A stretch of DNA of 64,000 nucleotides, taken from positions 62,001-126,000 of the forward strand of contig DATGHC010000067.1 in the NCBI GenBank assembly GCA_035308165.1, in the 5' to 3' direction. Position 1 is the first letter of the stretch, and the number at the start of each line of letters is the position of its first letter. The notes under the pieces are model-generated. The model did no database searches, was not told the DNA's origin, and was given only the letters and a program-made list of their open reading frames with translations. The stretch comes from DASTCZ01 sp035308165 (GTDB taxonomy: Bacteria > Acidobacteriota > Terriglobia > Acidiferrales > UBA7541). Below are positions 1 to 7,849 of the stretch, in pieces. The position numbers were made by a program, and so were the translations under genes.

Positions 1-43
1 CGATAGCCAGTGCCATGCAAATTGCGATGAGTAGCCTGCGCAT
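1..43 (-). CDS. start of a secreted protein, cut by the window edge
   Basis: Only the first 14 codons are in the window. They read as a signal-peptide start (MRRLLIAICMALAI: a basic pair followed by a hydrophobic run). The ATG at 43-41 lies two bases after the TGA stop of the upstream small secreted protein on the same strand, so the two genes are probably co-transcribed and translationally coupled. Nothing can be said about function. Confidence 0.6.
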   Translation of the reverse strand, partial: MRRLLIAICMALAI

Positions 44-45
44 GT

Positions 46-486
46 TCACTGGGCCTCCCGAACGGCGCGCAATAGAGCGATGGAACGCGTGAATTGGGAT
101 CCGTCCGATGATTGCAGCTTCAGTATGAGTACAGGTCGCGCGCCCCCTTGCCACTGTTTCAATTCTGCCTGGGGAATGGTAATCGTCGCCGTGAAATCCG
201 CATTGCCCTGTGCCGGAATCGAGAAAGACGCGGGAATCACCTGCGTCGTGCCGGAAAGCAAGCTGCGCAATGCCACGTCCACACTCTGTAGAGATGAGTC
301 TTCGCTGTTCGTCAATTGAATATGCATCGTAACTTGCGCGTCCGATCCCGCCTCGCTGCTTTTCTCAATCGCATAAGTTCCGGACACTTCATGTCCGCTG
401 ACAGGCTGCGGCCCCGAAGCTGCCAATCCAATGCACGCTGCCAGCAAACACAGTCCTAGCACGGCAAGGCTTCTTACATTGATCAT
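46..486 (-). CDS. small secreted or lipoprotein, unknown function
   Basis: This is a protein of about 146 residues, not recognised as any family. The start at 486 is preferred over an upstream one at 534 because a GGAG motif sits 8 bases before this ATG and because the protein then opens with a signal sequence. That signal contains LAAC, which fits a lipobox with Cys as the lipidated residue; an ordinary signal peptide is the alternative. The mature part is short, rich in Ser, Thr and Gln, and alternates hydrophobic and polar residues (for example FTATITIPQ), which suggests a beta-sandwich accessory or adhesion-like domain. It sits immediately upstream of another secreted protein on the same strand. 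Function is unknown; a structural envelope role is only an inference. Confidence 0.7.
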   Translation of the reverse strand: MINVRSLAVLGLCLLAACIGLAASGPQPVSGHEVSGTYAIEKSSEAGSDAQVTMHIQLTNSEDSSLQSVDVALRSLLSGTTQVIPASFSIPAQGNADFTATITIPQAELKQWQGGARPVLILKLQSSDGSQFTRSIALLRAVREAQ

Positions 487-956
487 GTATGACTCCGCGG
501 GAATTCTCCCGGCAAAGCTCCGGCCTTTGCGCAAATCAATCCAGACAGCGCACCTTTGAGACCCCTGACGGGCCGGTCCAGCGTGTGGCGTGCCGAAGAG
601 GTTCCCATTCTAGCAGACAAGGCACTTCCTGACACTCTGCTCAATGCGCCGGACGCCCCCCACAACCCACAGCGATACGGCTGCGCTTACCTTTGCTGAA
701 CACCACCCCGAAAACCCCAAAGGAGCATGGAACACTATCAGAATCAGCGCGTTCGGCGTGAAGTCTATGCGATGAAGATTCACGGGAAAGCGTTGCCTCG
801 CTGAGTACGACCTGGAATGCCCTGAGGAGTCCGCGACCAGCTATCGTAGAGATTCAGCTAGAATTATCAAGCGGGCCGCAGATGATTGGGCTAGATTTGG
901 TTGTATTCGAGGCACATAGGGCTTGAGCTTACGAGCGCGAAGGAAGGAGTCGCACG
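487..956. other. intergenic region between divergent genes
   Basis: This 470-base stretch separates a minus-strand secreted protein from the plus-strand GyrI-like gene. It holds the extended -10 element at 607-615. A 25-codon reading frame starts at 727, but its GGAG is only one base from the ATG and the product resembles nothing, so it is not called. No RNA gene or repeat was seen. Confidence 0.5.
607..615 (-). promoter_or_regulatory. extended -10 promoter element for the secreted-protein pair
   Basis: On the minus strand the sequence TGCTAGAAT is an extended -10 element (TGN followed by TAGAAT). No convincing -35 is present. It would start transcription near 600, about 115 bases before the start codon at 486. 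Confidence 0.35.
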
Positions 957-1568
957 GTGACCTCAACGAAAAAGTTCGACATCTACAAAGAGCACGCCGC
1001 TGACTATGTAACGCCGAAAACTCCCACGCTGGTGGACATCAAGCCCGCCAACTATCTGGTTGTGACCGGCCGCGGCGAGCCGGGCGGCGCGGCATTCCAA
1101 TCCGCTATTGGAGCTCTTTACAACGTGGCGTTCACCGTGAAAATGGCGCGCAAATTTGCGGGGCGCGACTATACAGTTTCCAAACTGGAGGGCCGCTGGT
1201 GGGTGGACGGTCCCACGCGAAGCTTCCTGGATGAGCCGCCATCAAAATGGAATTGGAAACTGATGATCCTTGTGCCCGAATTCATCAAAGAAAAAGAGGT
1301 TGCTGCCTCCATTGAAAAACTTCTTGCTAAGGGCAAGCCCAAGCAAGTCGCGGGAATAAAACTCGAAGTGCTGCATGAAGGAAATTGCGTTCAAGTCCTG
1401 CACTTGGGGCCGTACGATAAGGAGCGCCCTACCATCGAGCGCATGTACGCCTTCGCTCAGCAACAGGGATTGAAGTTTCACGGCCTGCACCACGAAATCT
1501 ATTTGAGTGATCCCCGCCGCGTCGCTCCCGCGAAACTGCGGACCATTCTGCGTCACCCGGTCCGGTGA
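957..1568 (+). CDS. GyrI-like small-molecule binding domain protein
   Basis: The protein has 203 residues and looks like a stand-alone GyrI-like (SOUL/BacI-type) domain without a DNA-binding part. The features seen are the opening KFDIYKEHAADYVTPKTPTL, the YLVVTGRGEPGG strand-turn, a central LEGRWWVDG, a VQVLHLGPYDKE segment, and a HHEIYLSDPRR ending that is typical of these proteins. In this family the domain binds or hydrolyses small hydrophobic or cationic compounds. Which compound is bound here cannot be told. The start is GTG, with AGGAG upstream. The gene is monocistronic and converges on the aminotransferase V gene downstream. Confidence 0.8.
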   Translation: MTSTKKFDIYKEHAADYVTPKTPTLVDIKPANYLVVTGRGEPGGAAFQSAIGALYNVAFTVKMARKFAGRDYTVSKLEGRWWVDGPTRSFLDEPPSKWNWKLMILVPEFIKEKEVAASIEKLLAKGKPKQVAGIKLEVLHEGNCVQVLHLGPYDKERPTIERMYAFAQQQGLKFHGLHHEIYLSDPRRVAPAKLRTILRHPVR

Positions 1569-1598
1569 GGGTTCTGAATTTAAAAGGGCGGTTCCATT

Positions 1599-2987
1599 TC
1601 AAGACGCGCGGGAGATTCTCTGAAGCGCGTCCGCGAGCAGATCAACTTCCTCGACTGTTGTATAGACGTAGAGCGAGGCACGCACAGCTTCCTCCACACC
1701 GAACCGCTTCAGCAGCGGGAGCGCCGCGAGATCTCCGCCGCGCACTGCAATCCCTTCCGCGTCGAGGGCGCTCAAAACATCGGAAGCCCTGTGGTTCTCC
1801 ATGGCAAAAGAAAAAACGGAAATCCTTTCGTCCGGCGTGGTCGTCCCAAGAATTTTCAGCCCTTTCACTTCCCGCAGACGGTTCAATGAATGCGCGGTCA
1901 GTTGTTGGTCGTGCTTCCTTTGCTCTTCCCGGCCTAATGAATCGAGGAATTTGATTGCGGCGGCAAGTCCGACGGCGCCCGCCACGTTTGGGGTGCCGGC
2001 GCTGAACTTCAATCCTGCCTCGGCAAAACGCGTCGGAACCGAATTCACATCCACGCTGTGCACCATGATGCTTCCGGATTGATACGGCGGCATGGCGTCC
2101 AGAAGCTCGCGTCGCGCCCATAACATTCCTGTTCCCATGGGCCCCATAATTTTATGTCCTGAGAATGCGAAAAAATCGCATCCCAACTCCTGGACGTTGA
2201 TGGGCAGATGAGGGGCCGACTGCGCGGCATCCACGAAGGCCAGCGCTCCGGCGCCGTGCGCAAGCTCGCAAATCTCGCGCACGGGAAAGATGAGGCCGGT
2301 CACGTTTGAAACGTGAGTGAAGGCCACCAGCTTGGTGCGCCGGGAAAGAAGACTCTTCAAATGGTCGAGCTTCAAGTGGCCGTCATCGGTGACATCCACA
2401 AATCGCAAGCGCGCGCCGGTGCGTTGCGCCAGCAGTTGCCAGGGAACGAGATTGGAGTAATGCTCCGCGATGGTCAGGATGATTTCATCTCCGGCATGAA
2501 TGTTTGCGCCGCCCCAGGAAGCCGCCGCCAGGTTGATTGCTTCCGTGGTTCCGTGGGTCCAGACAATTTCTTCGGGAGCCCTGGCATTTACAAACCGTGC
2601 AACCGTTCGACGTGCCTCCGCGTAAATCTCCGCGCTCCTTCTCGCCAGTGTGTGCGTAGTTGTGGAGGGATTGGCGTTGTCTTTCAGGTAGTAATTCGAG
2701 ATGGCCTGGATCACCGCCAGCGGCCTCTGCACCGTGGCAGCACTATCTAGAAATACGAGGTCGTGGCCGTTCACTTCTTGCGCTAGCACCGGGAATTGAG
2801 CTCGAATTGTGGCCGGATCGAATGGGGTAGCACTGGCCACTGGGATCTCCGCATATTCCGACTGACCTGTGTGGAATAGTGGCTCGCGCGAGTTCGACCG
2901 GGCCACGCGCGCCAACGGTTGCGCGATCACTCCCACTCCGACGCTTGCTGCTTTGCACAGAAAATCCCGTCTGTCCGTTTTCATCAT
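1599..2987 (-). CDS. Tat-signal class V aminotransferase, SufS-like but lacking the catalytic cysteine
   Basis: The 462-residue protein has the SufS/CsdA-type PLP fold: DSAATVQRP, THGTTEAIN, the aspartate-bearing VDAAQSAPH, and SGHKIMGP with the PLP lysine. The region that in SufS carries the catalytic cysteine (pattern RTGHHCAMP) reads RGGDLAALP here, so the persulfide cysteine is absent. The N-terminus carries a twin-arginine type signal (DRRDFLCKAASVG followed by a hydrophobic stretch), which suggests export. Its start overlaps the stop of chrB by four bases (ATGA), so the two are coupled. Desulfurase activity is therefore unlikely. An exported PLP enzyme of the CefD-like epimerase, lyase or transaminase kind is possible, but the reaction is unknown. 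Confidence 0.85.
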   Translation of the reverse strand: MMKTDRRDFLCKAASVGVGVIAQPLARVARSNSREPLFHTGQSEYAEIPVASATPFDPATIRAQFPVLAQEVNGHDLVFLDSAATVQRPLAVIQAISNYYLKDNANPSTTTHTLARRSAEIYAEARRTVARFVNARAPEEIVWTHGTTEAINLAAASWGGANIHAGDEIILTIAEHYSNLVPWQLLAQRTGARLRFVDVTDDGHLKLDHLKSLLSRRTKLVAFTHVSNVTGLIFPVREICELAHGAGALAFVDAAQSAPHLPINVQELGCDFFAFSGHKIMGPMGTGMLWARRELLDAMPPYQSGSIMVHSVDVNSVPTRFAEAGLKFSAGTPNVAGAVGLAAAIKFLDSLGREEQRKHDQQLTAHSLNRLREVKGLKILGTTTPDERISVFSFAMENHRASDVLSALDAEGIAVRGGDLAALPLLKRFGVEEAVRASLYVYTTVEEVDLLADALQRISRAS

Positions 2988-4096
2988 GCTAACCCCAGAT
3001 AGGAGGCGCTTCCCTTCCGCGCCTTCCTGCTCTTTTTCGCCGCGCCCTGCGGAGTCTTCTCGAAGGAGCGGTACAACGCTTCAAACATCTCCATTCCCTT
3101 TTCCAGCAGTATACCGTCGTCCGCATGCAGCTGACGCAATCCCTCCACCAACCTCCCCACCACCGCCTCTTCTGGAACCTGGTACAACTCGTCCTTCAAG
3201 TCCAGATTATGCACAATTTGCGCCAGGCGCTCGATGGCAGCTCCATGAATGTTGAATAACCGCCCGAGCGTCTCAAACGTGCACTGGTTTCCCTGATGGC
3301 TGAATTGCACCCCATACATGTCAAATGGGACCGCCGCCGGAATCTCTTCCGGCTTATCCGCGAATACGAATTTTGCCTTGGGATCTATGAAGCTGCGGAT
3401 CAGCCATGCGGAAGCCATACGGTCAATTCCCGGACGAGGCCGTGTAACCCAAGTTCTCGAATGAAATTTTTCCGGCATAAGGAGCTCCTTCACTTCTGAA
3501 ATATTCGTTGGTGTTGAATGCTTTCTGGCCAGACGCAGGTCCAAGGCATCCAGAATCGCGGCGGATTCACTTCCGCCGGGCGCTTGATAGAAATCGATGG
3601 ACCGAATTTCCCCCCACCGTTCACGCAAGGCCCGTGTCACACGCCCGGCGCGCTGGCGGACAGGTGAAATCCCCGGGGCGCTCCTTAATTTCTTCAGGAG
3701 TTTTTCCGCCTCCCGCTTCACACTTTCGTAGTCCGTTTGGCGCGCGCCCCGGAAGGCCGCGATAATTTCTTGTTCCGTCGCGGTATCTAACGTGCCTGCG
3801 ATCAATACGCTGGCACGCCCCTTCTTGCCGGCGATTTCAGTCTTGATCCACTCAAAGTCTTCCCGCGCCTGCGGGTTGTTCGGCAAAACGTAAACGGAGT
3901 TTTTCAGTGCCACCGCTCCTAAATCCTGCAAGCGCCGCCAGGTTCCCACGCGTGCATTGGAAGGATTTGCGGGCAACTGGTAAATGAGCAGCAGCCACCC
4001 GCCCCGTCCCGGCGAAGAGATCGCTGGGCGCCTGGAAACCTTACGGGTTGGTCTGGATTGAATCACTGTATCATGCGCACATATATTGTGTAACAT
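2984..4096 (-). CDS. chrB: ChrB-type chromate resistance protein
   Basis: The protein has up to 370 residues. The N-terminal part (about residues 33-165, from WLLLIYQLPANPSNARVGTW through KNSVYVLPN) matches the ChrB N-terminal domain. The C-terminal part (about 210-350, with SRTWVTRPRPGIDRMASAWL and the later HNLDLKDELY) matches the ChrB C-terminal domain. In other bacteria ChrB works with the chromate efflux protein ChrA and has been proposed as a chromate-responsive regulator. No chrA is present here; the partner is the overlapping SufS-like gene. The start is uncertain: ATG at 4096 lies inside a palindrome, and GTG at 4066 is the alternative. Neither has a clear ribosome site. Confidence 0.85.
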   Translation of the reverse strand: MLHNICAHDTVIQSRPTRKVSRRPAISSPGRGGWLLLIYQLPANPSNARVGTWRRLQDLGAVALKNSVYVLPNNPQAREDFEWIKTEIAGKKGRASVLIAGTLDTATEQEIIAAFRGARQTDYESVKREAEKLLKKLRSAPGISPVRQRAGRVTRALRERWGEIRSIDFYQAPGGSESAAILDALDLRLARKHSTPTNISEVKELLMPEKFHSRTWVTRPRPGIDRMASAWLIRSFIDPKAKFVFADKPEEIPAAVPFDMYGVQFSHQGNQCTFETLGRLFNIHGAAIERLAQIVHNLDLKDELYQVPEEAVVGRLVEGLRQLHADDGILLEKGMEMFEALYRSFEKTPQGAAKKSRKARKGSASYLGLA

Positions 4097-4106
4097 ACGT
4101 TACACA
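4087..4106. promoter_or_regulatory. 20-bp palindrome, probable operator for the chrB operon
   Basis: A perfect inverted repeat with 8-base arms TGTGTAAC and GTTACACA around a 4-base spacer. It lies at the 5' end of chrB and covers its furthest-upstream start codon. Length and symmetry fit a dimeric repressor site. The regulator is unknown; ChrB itself is a candidate. Confidence 0.6.
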
Positions 4107-4221
4107 ACTCAGTCAAATGGGATTCGCTGGAAATCGGCGGGCGGCAACTAGGGCCTCACAAGGTTCGGGCGGGATGGTAATGCGGGTCGTTACTATTATG
4201 TGCGGATGAACCGCGAACCGA

Positions 4222-6882
4222 CTATTCGTGACGCAGCGCCACCATGGGATCCACTTGCATCGCGCGCCGCGCGGGGATATAGCAAGCGACCAAAGCCACC
4301 ACCCCGAGCAGGAGGGCAACTCCGCCAAATGTCAGCGGATCGGTGGCCGTCACGCCAAACAGCAAGCTGGACATCAACCGTGTCAACCCCACCGCCGCTA
4401 TCAAACCGATCGCCAGGCCCCACAACATCGGCTTCAGCCCTTGCCCCACAACGGCCCGGACAACGTCGCCTGGTTGCGCTCCCAGTGCCATCCGGATTCC
4501 CATTTCGCGCGTTCGTTGGCCGACCGCATAGGAAGTCACACCGTAAATTCCGATTGCCGCCAACACCAACGCCAGAATGGCCATCACGTCCAGCGCCAGG
4601 AAAGCGATGCGTTGCGCCGAAGTGATTTGCAAAATAACTTCGTCCATCGGCCTGACGTTAAACACAGGCAGATTGCTGTCCACCTGCCATATTGCTTTCT
4701 TGATGGCCGGCAGGATGGCTGTGGGCGGCAAATTAGTGCGCACTACCAGGCTCATCGACTGGTCCGAATCCTGCTGCGAAGGAAGATAGATTGTCGGCCG
4801 GGGCTGCTGGTCAAATCCTGTATCGCGAACGCCTCCGACAATTCCGACAATTTCACGTTCGGGCTGGCGCGCATCCGGAATCTGCAGATGCTTCCCAATC
4901 GGATTTTGATTGGCGAAAAAGTGCCGGGCAAGCGATTCATCAATAATCACCACCCGCGCTTTGTCCAAATTGTCGTAATCCGTGAAAGTCCGCCCCTGAA
5001 TCAATGGGATTCCCATAGTCCGAAAATAATCCGGGCTGATGTCCCTGAAATCCGAAGACAAGTGCTCGCCCGGCGGCAAGGGTGGCTGCTCTTTGATGAC
5101 GAAGAAACCCATGTCCATGTCATCCTGCGTAAGAGGAACAATTTCAGCGAACGCGGCGGACCCAACTCCGGGCACAGCCTGGATCTTGGTCAGGAATCTC
5201 TGAAAAGTGGCAATTTGTTGTTTTGGGTCCTTGTAGGGCGAGTCCTTGGCGTCATCCGGCAGTTTGATCCTGAGTGTCAGCAGATGGTCCGGCTTGAATC
5301 CCGGGCTCTGCGACAGCAGATGCGAGAAACTTTTGATCATCAGCCCCGCGCCAATAACCAGAATGAATGCCAGCGCCCCCTCGGCAATCAGCAGCGCGGA
5401 CCGGGCCCGGTTTCCCCTCGGACTCGACAGCGCTCCCTTCCCGCCCTCCTTCAGCGTTTCGTAAACGTCGCATCGCAGAGTCTGAAAAATCGGCAACAGC
5501 CCGAAAACAATTCCCGTCACCAATGAAATGACCAGGGTGAAAACCAGCACGGTCCCATCCAGATGAACTGTTGGAAGGAGGATCGTGTCCGCCGCGTTCG
5601 GAACAGGAATCCGCGAAGGCAAATACTTCATCAGCAAAAATGTCGACCACCACGCCAGCAGCAATCCCGCGCCGCCGCCCAGCAATGCCAGCAGCGTGCT
5701 TTCCGCCAGAAATTGACGCGCCATTCGCCCGCGTCCCGCTCCCAGCGCCACGCGCAGCGCGAATTCCTTTTGCCGCGCAACGGAGCGCGCCAGCATCAAG
5801 TTCGCCACATTGGCGCAGGCGATAAGCAGCACAAACCCCACGGCACCCAGCAGAACCAGCAGGGCCGGGCGGATGTACTCCACGCGCGCCGATTCCAGCG
5901 GCACCATCACCGTGCCATATCCCTTGCGCGATGGCCGCTCAAGCGCGATGCCTTGCATGACCACTTTCATCTCCGACGACGCTTGCGCGACCGTGACTCC
6001 CTTCTTCAGCCGCCCGAACACGCCCAGATCGGAGTCCGCGCGTTCCACCCAGGCATTGTCGAATGGGACCACTACATCCCCCGGGAAAACCGTGCTCACC
6101 TCCGGCGGCAAGACTCCAATGATGGTGTACTGCTCGCCATTGAGCGTTATTCCCCGACCGACTATCGACAGGTTCGAGCCAAATTTTCCCTGCCAGTAGT
6201 GATACGACAGAATGATCAGATTATTTTTCGCCACCGCTTCTTCCAACAGGAATGTCCGGCCCAAGAACGGCTTGATTCCAAAGAAGTCGCCGAAATTCGT
6301 GGTCACGCGCAGGCCCGCGACCTGTTCCGGCTCGCCCTGTCCCGTCACTGTCCCCGTGCCGTGCTCGAAAAGAAAAAGATCCTCGAACGATTTGGTTCGA
6401 GCTTTCCAATCCAGGTAGTCCTGCCCTGATGGCCCAATCCGGCTCCAACTGTGCTCCATATTGTTGATCCAGATGACCACCAGCCGATTGCTGGCCCGCA
6501 CCGGCAGATGTTGAAAAATCATGGTGTTTGCCAGTGTGAAAATCGCCGTGTTCGCGCCGATACCCAGCGCCAGCGTCAGTATTGCCATCGCCGTGAAGCT
6601 CGGCGACTTCCGCAGCACGCGAAGTCCGAAGCGCAAATCCTGCATCAGTGCTTCTAAGAAATACGATCTTTGCTCCTCGCGCGCTTCCTCTTTGTATTTT
6701 TCGTGGCCGCCAAAGTCAATTTGGGCTTTGCGTTCGGCTTCTTTGCGCGTGATTCCCGACCGCTCGAGATCATCCGCGCGATAGTGAACGTGAGCGCGAA
6801 GCTCTTCGTCCAAATCACTTTCGGCCCGTGGGTGATGAAAAATTGCAGACATCAAGGAACGAATAGAGGCTAACAGTTTCAT
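4222..6882 (-). CDS. ADOP-type permease (MacB/FtsX-like, duplicated)
   Basis: This 886-residue membrane protein has the layout of acidobacterial duplicated orphan permeases. It begins with a short cytoplasmic prefix (about residues 1-80, DLDEELRAHVHYRADDLERS). Next come a first transmembrane helix (FTAMAILTLALGIGANTAIF), a MacB-like periplasmic domain, an FtsX block near 340-440, a second periplasmic domain and a final FtsX block (780-886) ending in PARRAMQVDPMVALRHE. No ATPase gene is adjacent, as is usual for the family, so the substrate is unknown; MacB relatives move peptides, lipoproteins or drugs. The start codon overlaps the PadR stop by four bases, so the permease is controlled together with its regulator. 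Confidence 0.93.
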   Translation of the reverse strand: MKLLASIRSLMSAIFHHPRAESDLDEELRAHVHYRADDLERSGITRKEAERKAQIDFGGHEKYKEEAREEQRSYFLEALMQDLRFGLRVLRKSPSFTAMAILTLALGIGANTAIFTLANTMIFQHLPVRASNRLVVIWINNMEHSWSRIGPSGQDYLDWKARTKSFEDLFLFEHGTGTVTGQGEPEQVAGLRVTTNFGDFFGIKPFLGRTFLLEEAVAKNNLIILSYHYWQGKFGSNLSIVGRGITLNGEQYTIIGVLPPEVSTVFPGDVVVPFDNAWVERADSDLGVFGRLKKGVTVAQASSEMKVVMQGIALERPSRKGYGTVMVPLESARVEYIRPALLVLLGAVGFVLLIACANVANLMLARSVARQKEFALRVALGAGRGRMARQFLAESTLLALLGGGAGLLLAWWSTFLLMKYLPSRIPVPNAADTILLPTVHLDGTVLVFTLVISLVTGIVFGLLPIFQTLRCDVYETLKEGGKGALSSPRGNRARSALLIAEGALAFILVIGAGLMIKSFSHLLSQSPGFKPDHLLTLRIKLPDDAKDSPYKDPKQQIATFQRFLTKIQAVPGVGSAAFAEIVPLTQDDMDMGFFVIKEQPPLPPGEHLSSDFRDISPDYFRTMGIPLIQGRTFTDYDNLDKARVVIIDESLARHFFANQNPIGKHLQIPDARQPEREIVGIVGGVRDTGFDQQPRPTIYLPSQQDSDQSMSLVVRTNLPPTAILPAIKKAIWQVDSNLPVFNVRPMDEVILQITSAQRIAFLALDVMAILALVLAAIGIYGVTSYAVGQRTREMGIRMALGAQPGDVVRAVVGQGLKPMLWGLAIGLIAAVGLTRLMSSLLFGVTATDPLTFGGVALLLGVVALVACYIPARRAMQVDPMVALRHE

Positions 6883-7220
6883 ATTTCCTCCGGCCGTGCG
6901 CCGAGGGCGGTGCCAATGGCTGAAACAAGCCGGTTCCAGCTTTCTTCCTCCTTGCGCAAACGCTTTTGCCCCGCCGCGGTCAGGTCGTAAAACTTTGCAC
7001 GGCGATTGTTGTCGGACGTTCCCCAGTTGGCTTTCAGCAATCCCTGGCGCACGAGTCGAAAGAGCGCGGGATAAAGGGCGCCCTGCTCGATCAGCAGCGC
7101 CTTGCCGGAAATCTGCTCGATGCGCAGAAGGATTCCGTAGCCGTGCGAGGGTCCCAGAGAAACTGCTTTCAAAATAAGCAGGTCGAGAGTGCCGGGTAGG
7201 ATTTGAGCTTGGACGGTCAC
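6879..7220 (-). CDS. PadR family transcriptional regulator
   Basis: A 113-residue winged-helix protein with the PadR pattern: LPGTLDLLILKAVSLGPSHG, the EQISGKALLIEQGALYPALF recognition segment, and GLLKANWG, then a C-terminal dimerisation helix (LRKEEESWNRLVSAIGTAL). The start is GTG at 7220, because AGGAGG lies five bases upstream; a start at 7256 would sit inside the promoter. PadR proteins usually repress their own operon and release on binding small molecules or on stress. The overlap with the permease start and the operator-like repeats over the promoter fit an autoregulated two-gene operon. The inducer is unknown. Confidence 0.93.
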   Translation of the reverse strand: MTVQAQILPGTLDLLILKAVSLGPSHGYGILLRIEQISGKALLIEQGALYPALFRLVRQGLLKANWGTSDNNRRAKFYDLTAAGQKRLRKEEESWNRLVSAIGTALGARPEEI

Positions 7221-7225
7221 GCGTC

Positions 7226-7264
7226 CTCCTAAGTTCATTAGGAGACTATCGCACACTCTCCTAA
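7226..7264 (-). promoter_or_regulatory. probable PadR operator with three half-sites
   Basis: CTCCTAA/TTAGGAG half-sites occur three times. Two of them (7226-7232 and 7238-7244) form a perfect 7-base inverted repeat with a 5-base spacer. The third (7258-7264) is inverted relative to the middle one. The proximal pair covers the transcription start and abuts or includes the AGGAGG ribosome site of padR, and the third lies in the promoter spacer. Confidence 0.6.
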
Positions 7265-7272
7265 GATGTCAA
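7245..7272 (-). promoter_or_regulatory. sigma-70 type promoter of padR-permease
   Basis: On the minus strand a perfect TTGACA (7272-7267) is followed after 16 bases by GATAGT (7250-7245). The predicted start is near 7238. The promoter is overlapped on both sides by TTAGGAG/CTCCTAA half-sites, which fits repression by PadR. Confidence 0.65.
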
Positions 7273-7437
7273 GGAGAGAAGCGAATGGAGGCAAGATGAC
7301 GATGGAAAAGGAGAGCCTAAAGCATTTCGTCCAACTGCACCGGAATCACAAGGTAGAAACCTACAGGACGTTTGGAAGAGGTCCTGGTTCGGTGGCCTCA
7401 GCGGACTTCCAGAGGACAGTTTTACGGATGGGAAAAC

Positions 7438-7514
7438 TGGAGGCGCGGGTGGGATTTGAACCCACGAATGGAGGTTTTGCAGACCTCTCCCTTAGACCAC
7501 TTGGGCACCGCGCC
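7438..7514 (-). tRNA. tRNA-Cys(GCA)
   Basis: The minus strand folds as a tRNA. It has a 7-bp acceptor stem GGCGCGG/CCGCGCC, an anticodon stem GAGGT/ACCTC with loop CTGCAAA giving anticodon GCA, a T arm with GGTTCAAATCC, discriminator T, and an encoded CCA (7440-7438). No intron or unusual feature was seen. It is the only tRNA in the window; cysS lies 6 kb away. Confidence 0.95.
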
Positions 7515-7849
7515 CCGGCTTGCTGGTGACGCAAAAAGCTACCGCGTCCTGCCATCAAAAGTATAGCGGAATCCGTCCAACCTGCGAAGCGTCAACGCCT
7601 TTGACCATGTAGCCCGGGCCGCGTTGTTGGGCTGGGGCCATTGACAGTGGTTTTGAATCATGTCGATCTCGATGTTAAGCCGCCAAACTCAAACCTTCGG
7701 GTTCGTGCCATTGGCGTGCGCTATGCAAGCTATCCCGCTACGAATCCGGGCTGGCTACGAAAACCTCATCGCAGACATCTTCCCGCTACTCAGATACAAT
7801 TGCGCCTCTTGAAGATTTCCAAACGAACTTGGCGCGGAGGAACATTTCC
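7515..7849. other. intergenic region upstream of the esterase-like gene
   Basis: About 335 bases without a gene. The only signal is the promoter-like pair near its right end (7772-7800). Short open frames here cross into the tRNA gene or have no ribosome site. Confidence 0.5.
7772..7800 (+). promoter_or_regulatory. candidate promoter of the esterase-like gene
   Basis: CAGACA, a 17-base spacer and TACAAT. The predicted start is near 7807, giving a leader of about 43 bases before the ATG at 7850. Confidence 0.4.

Noticed and set aside
1599..2987. Encapsulin cysteine-desulfurase cargo
   Set aside because: No encapsulin shell gene is adjacent and the catalytic cysteine is absent, so the known cargo type does not fit.
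4228..5526. 432-codon plus-strand frame
   Set aside because: It is antisense to the ADOP permease, lacks a ribosome site and shows the Gln/Arg/His-rich composition typical of shadow frames.
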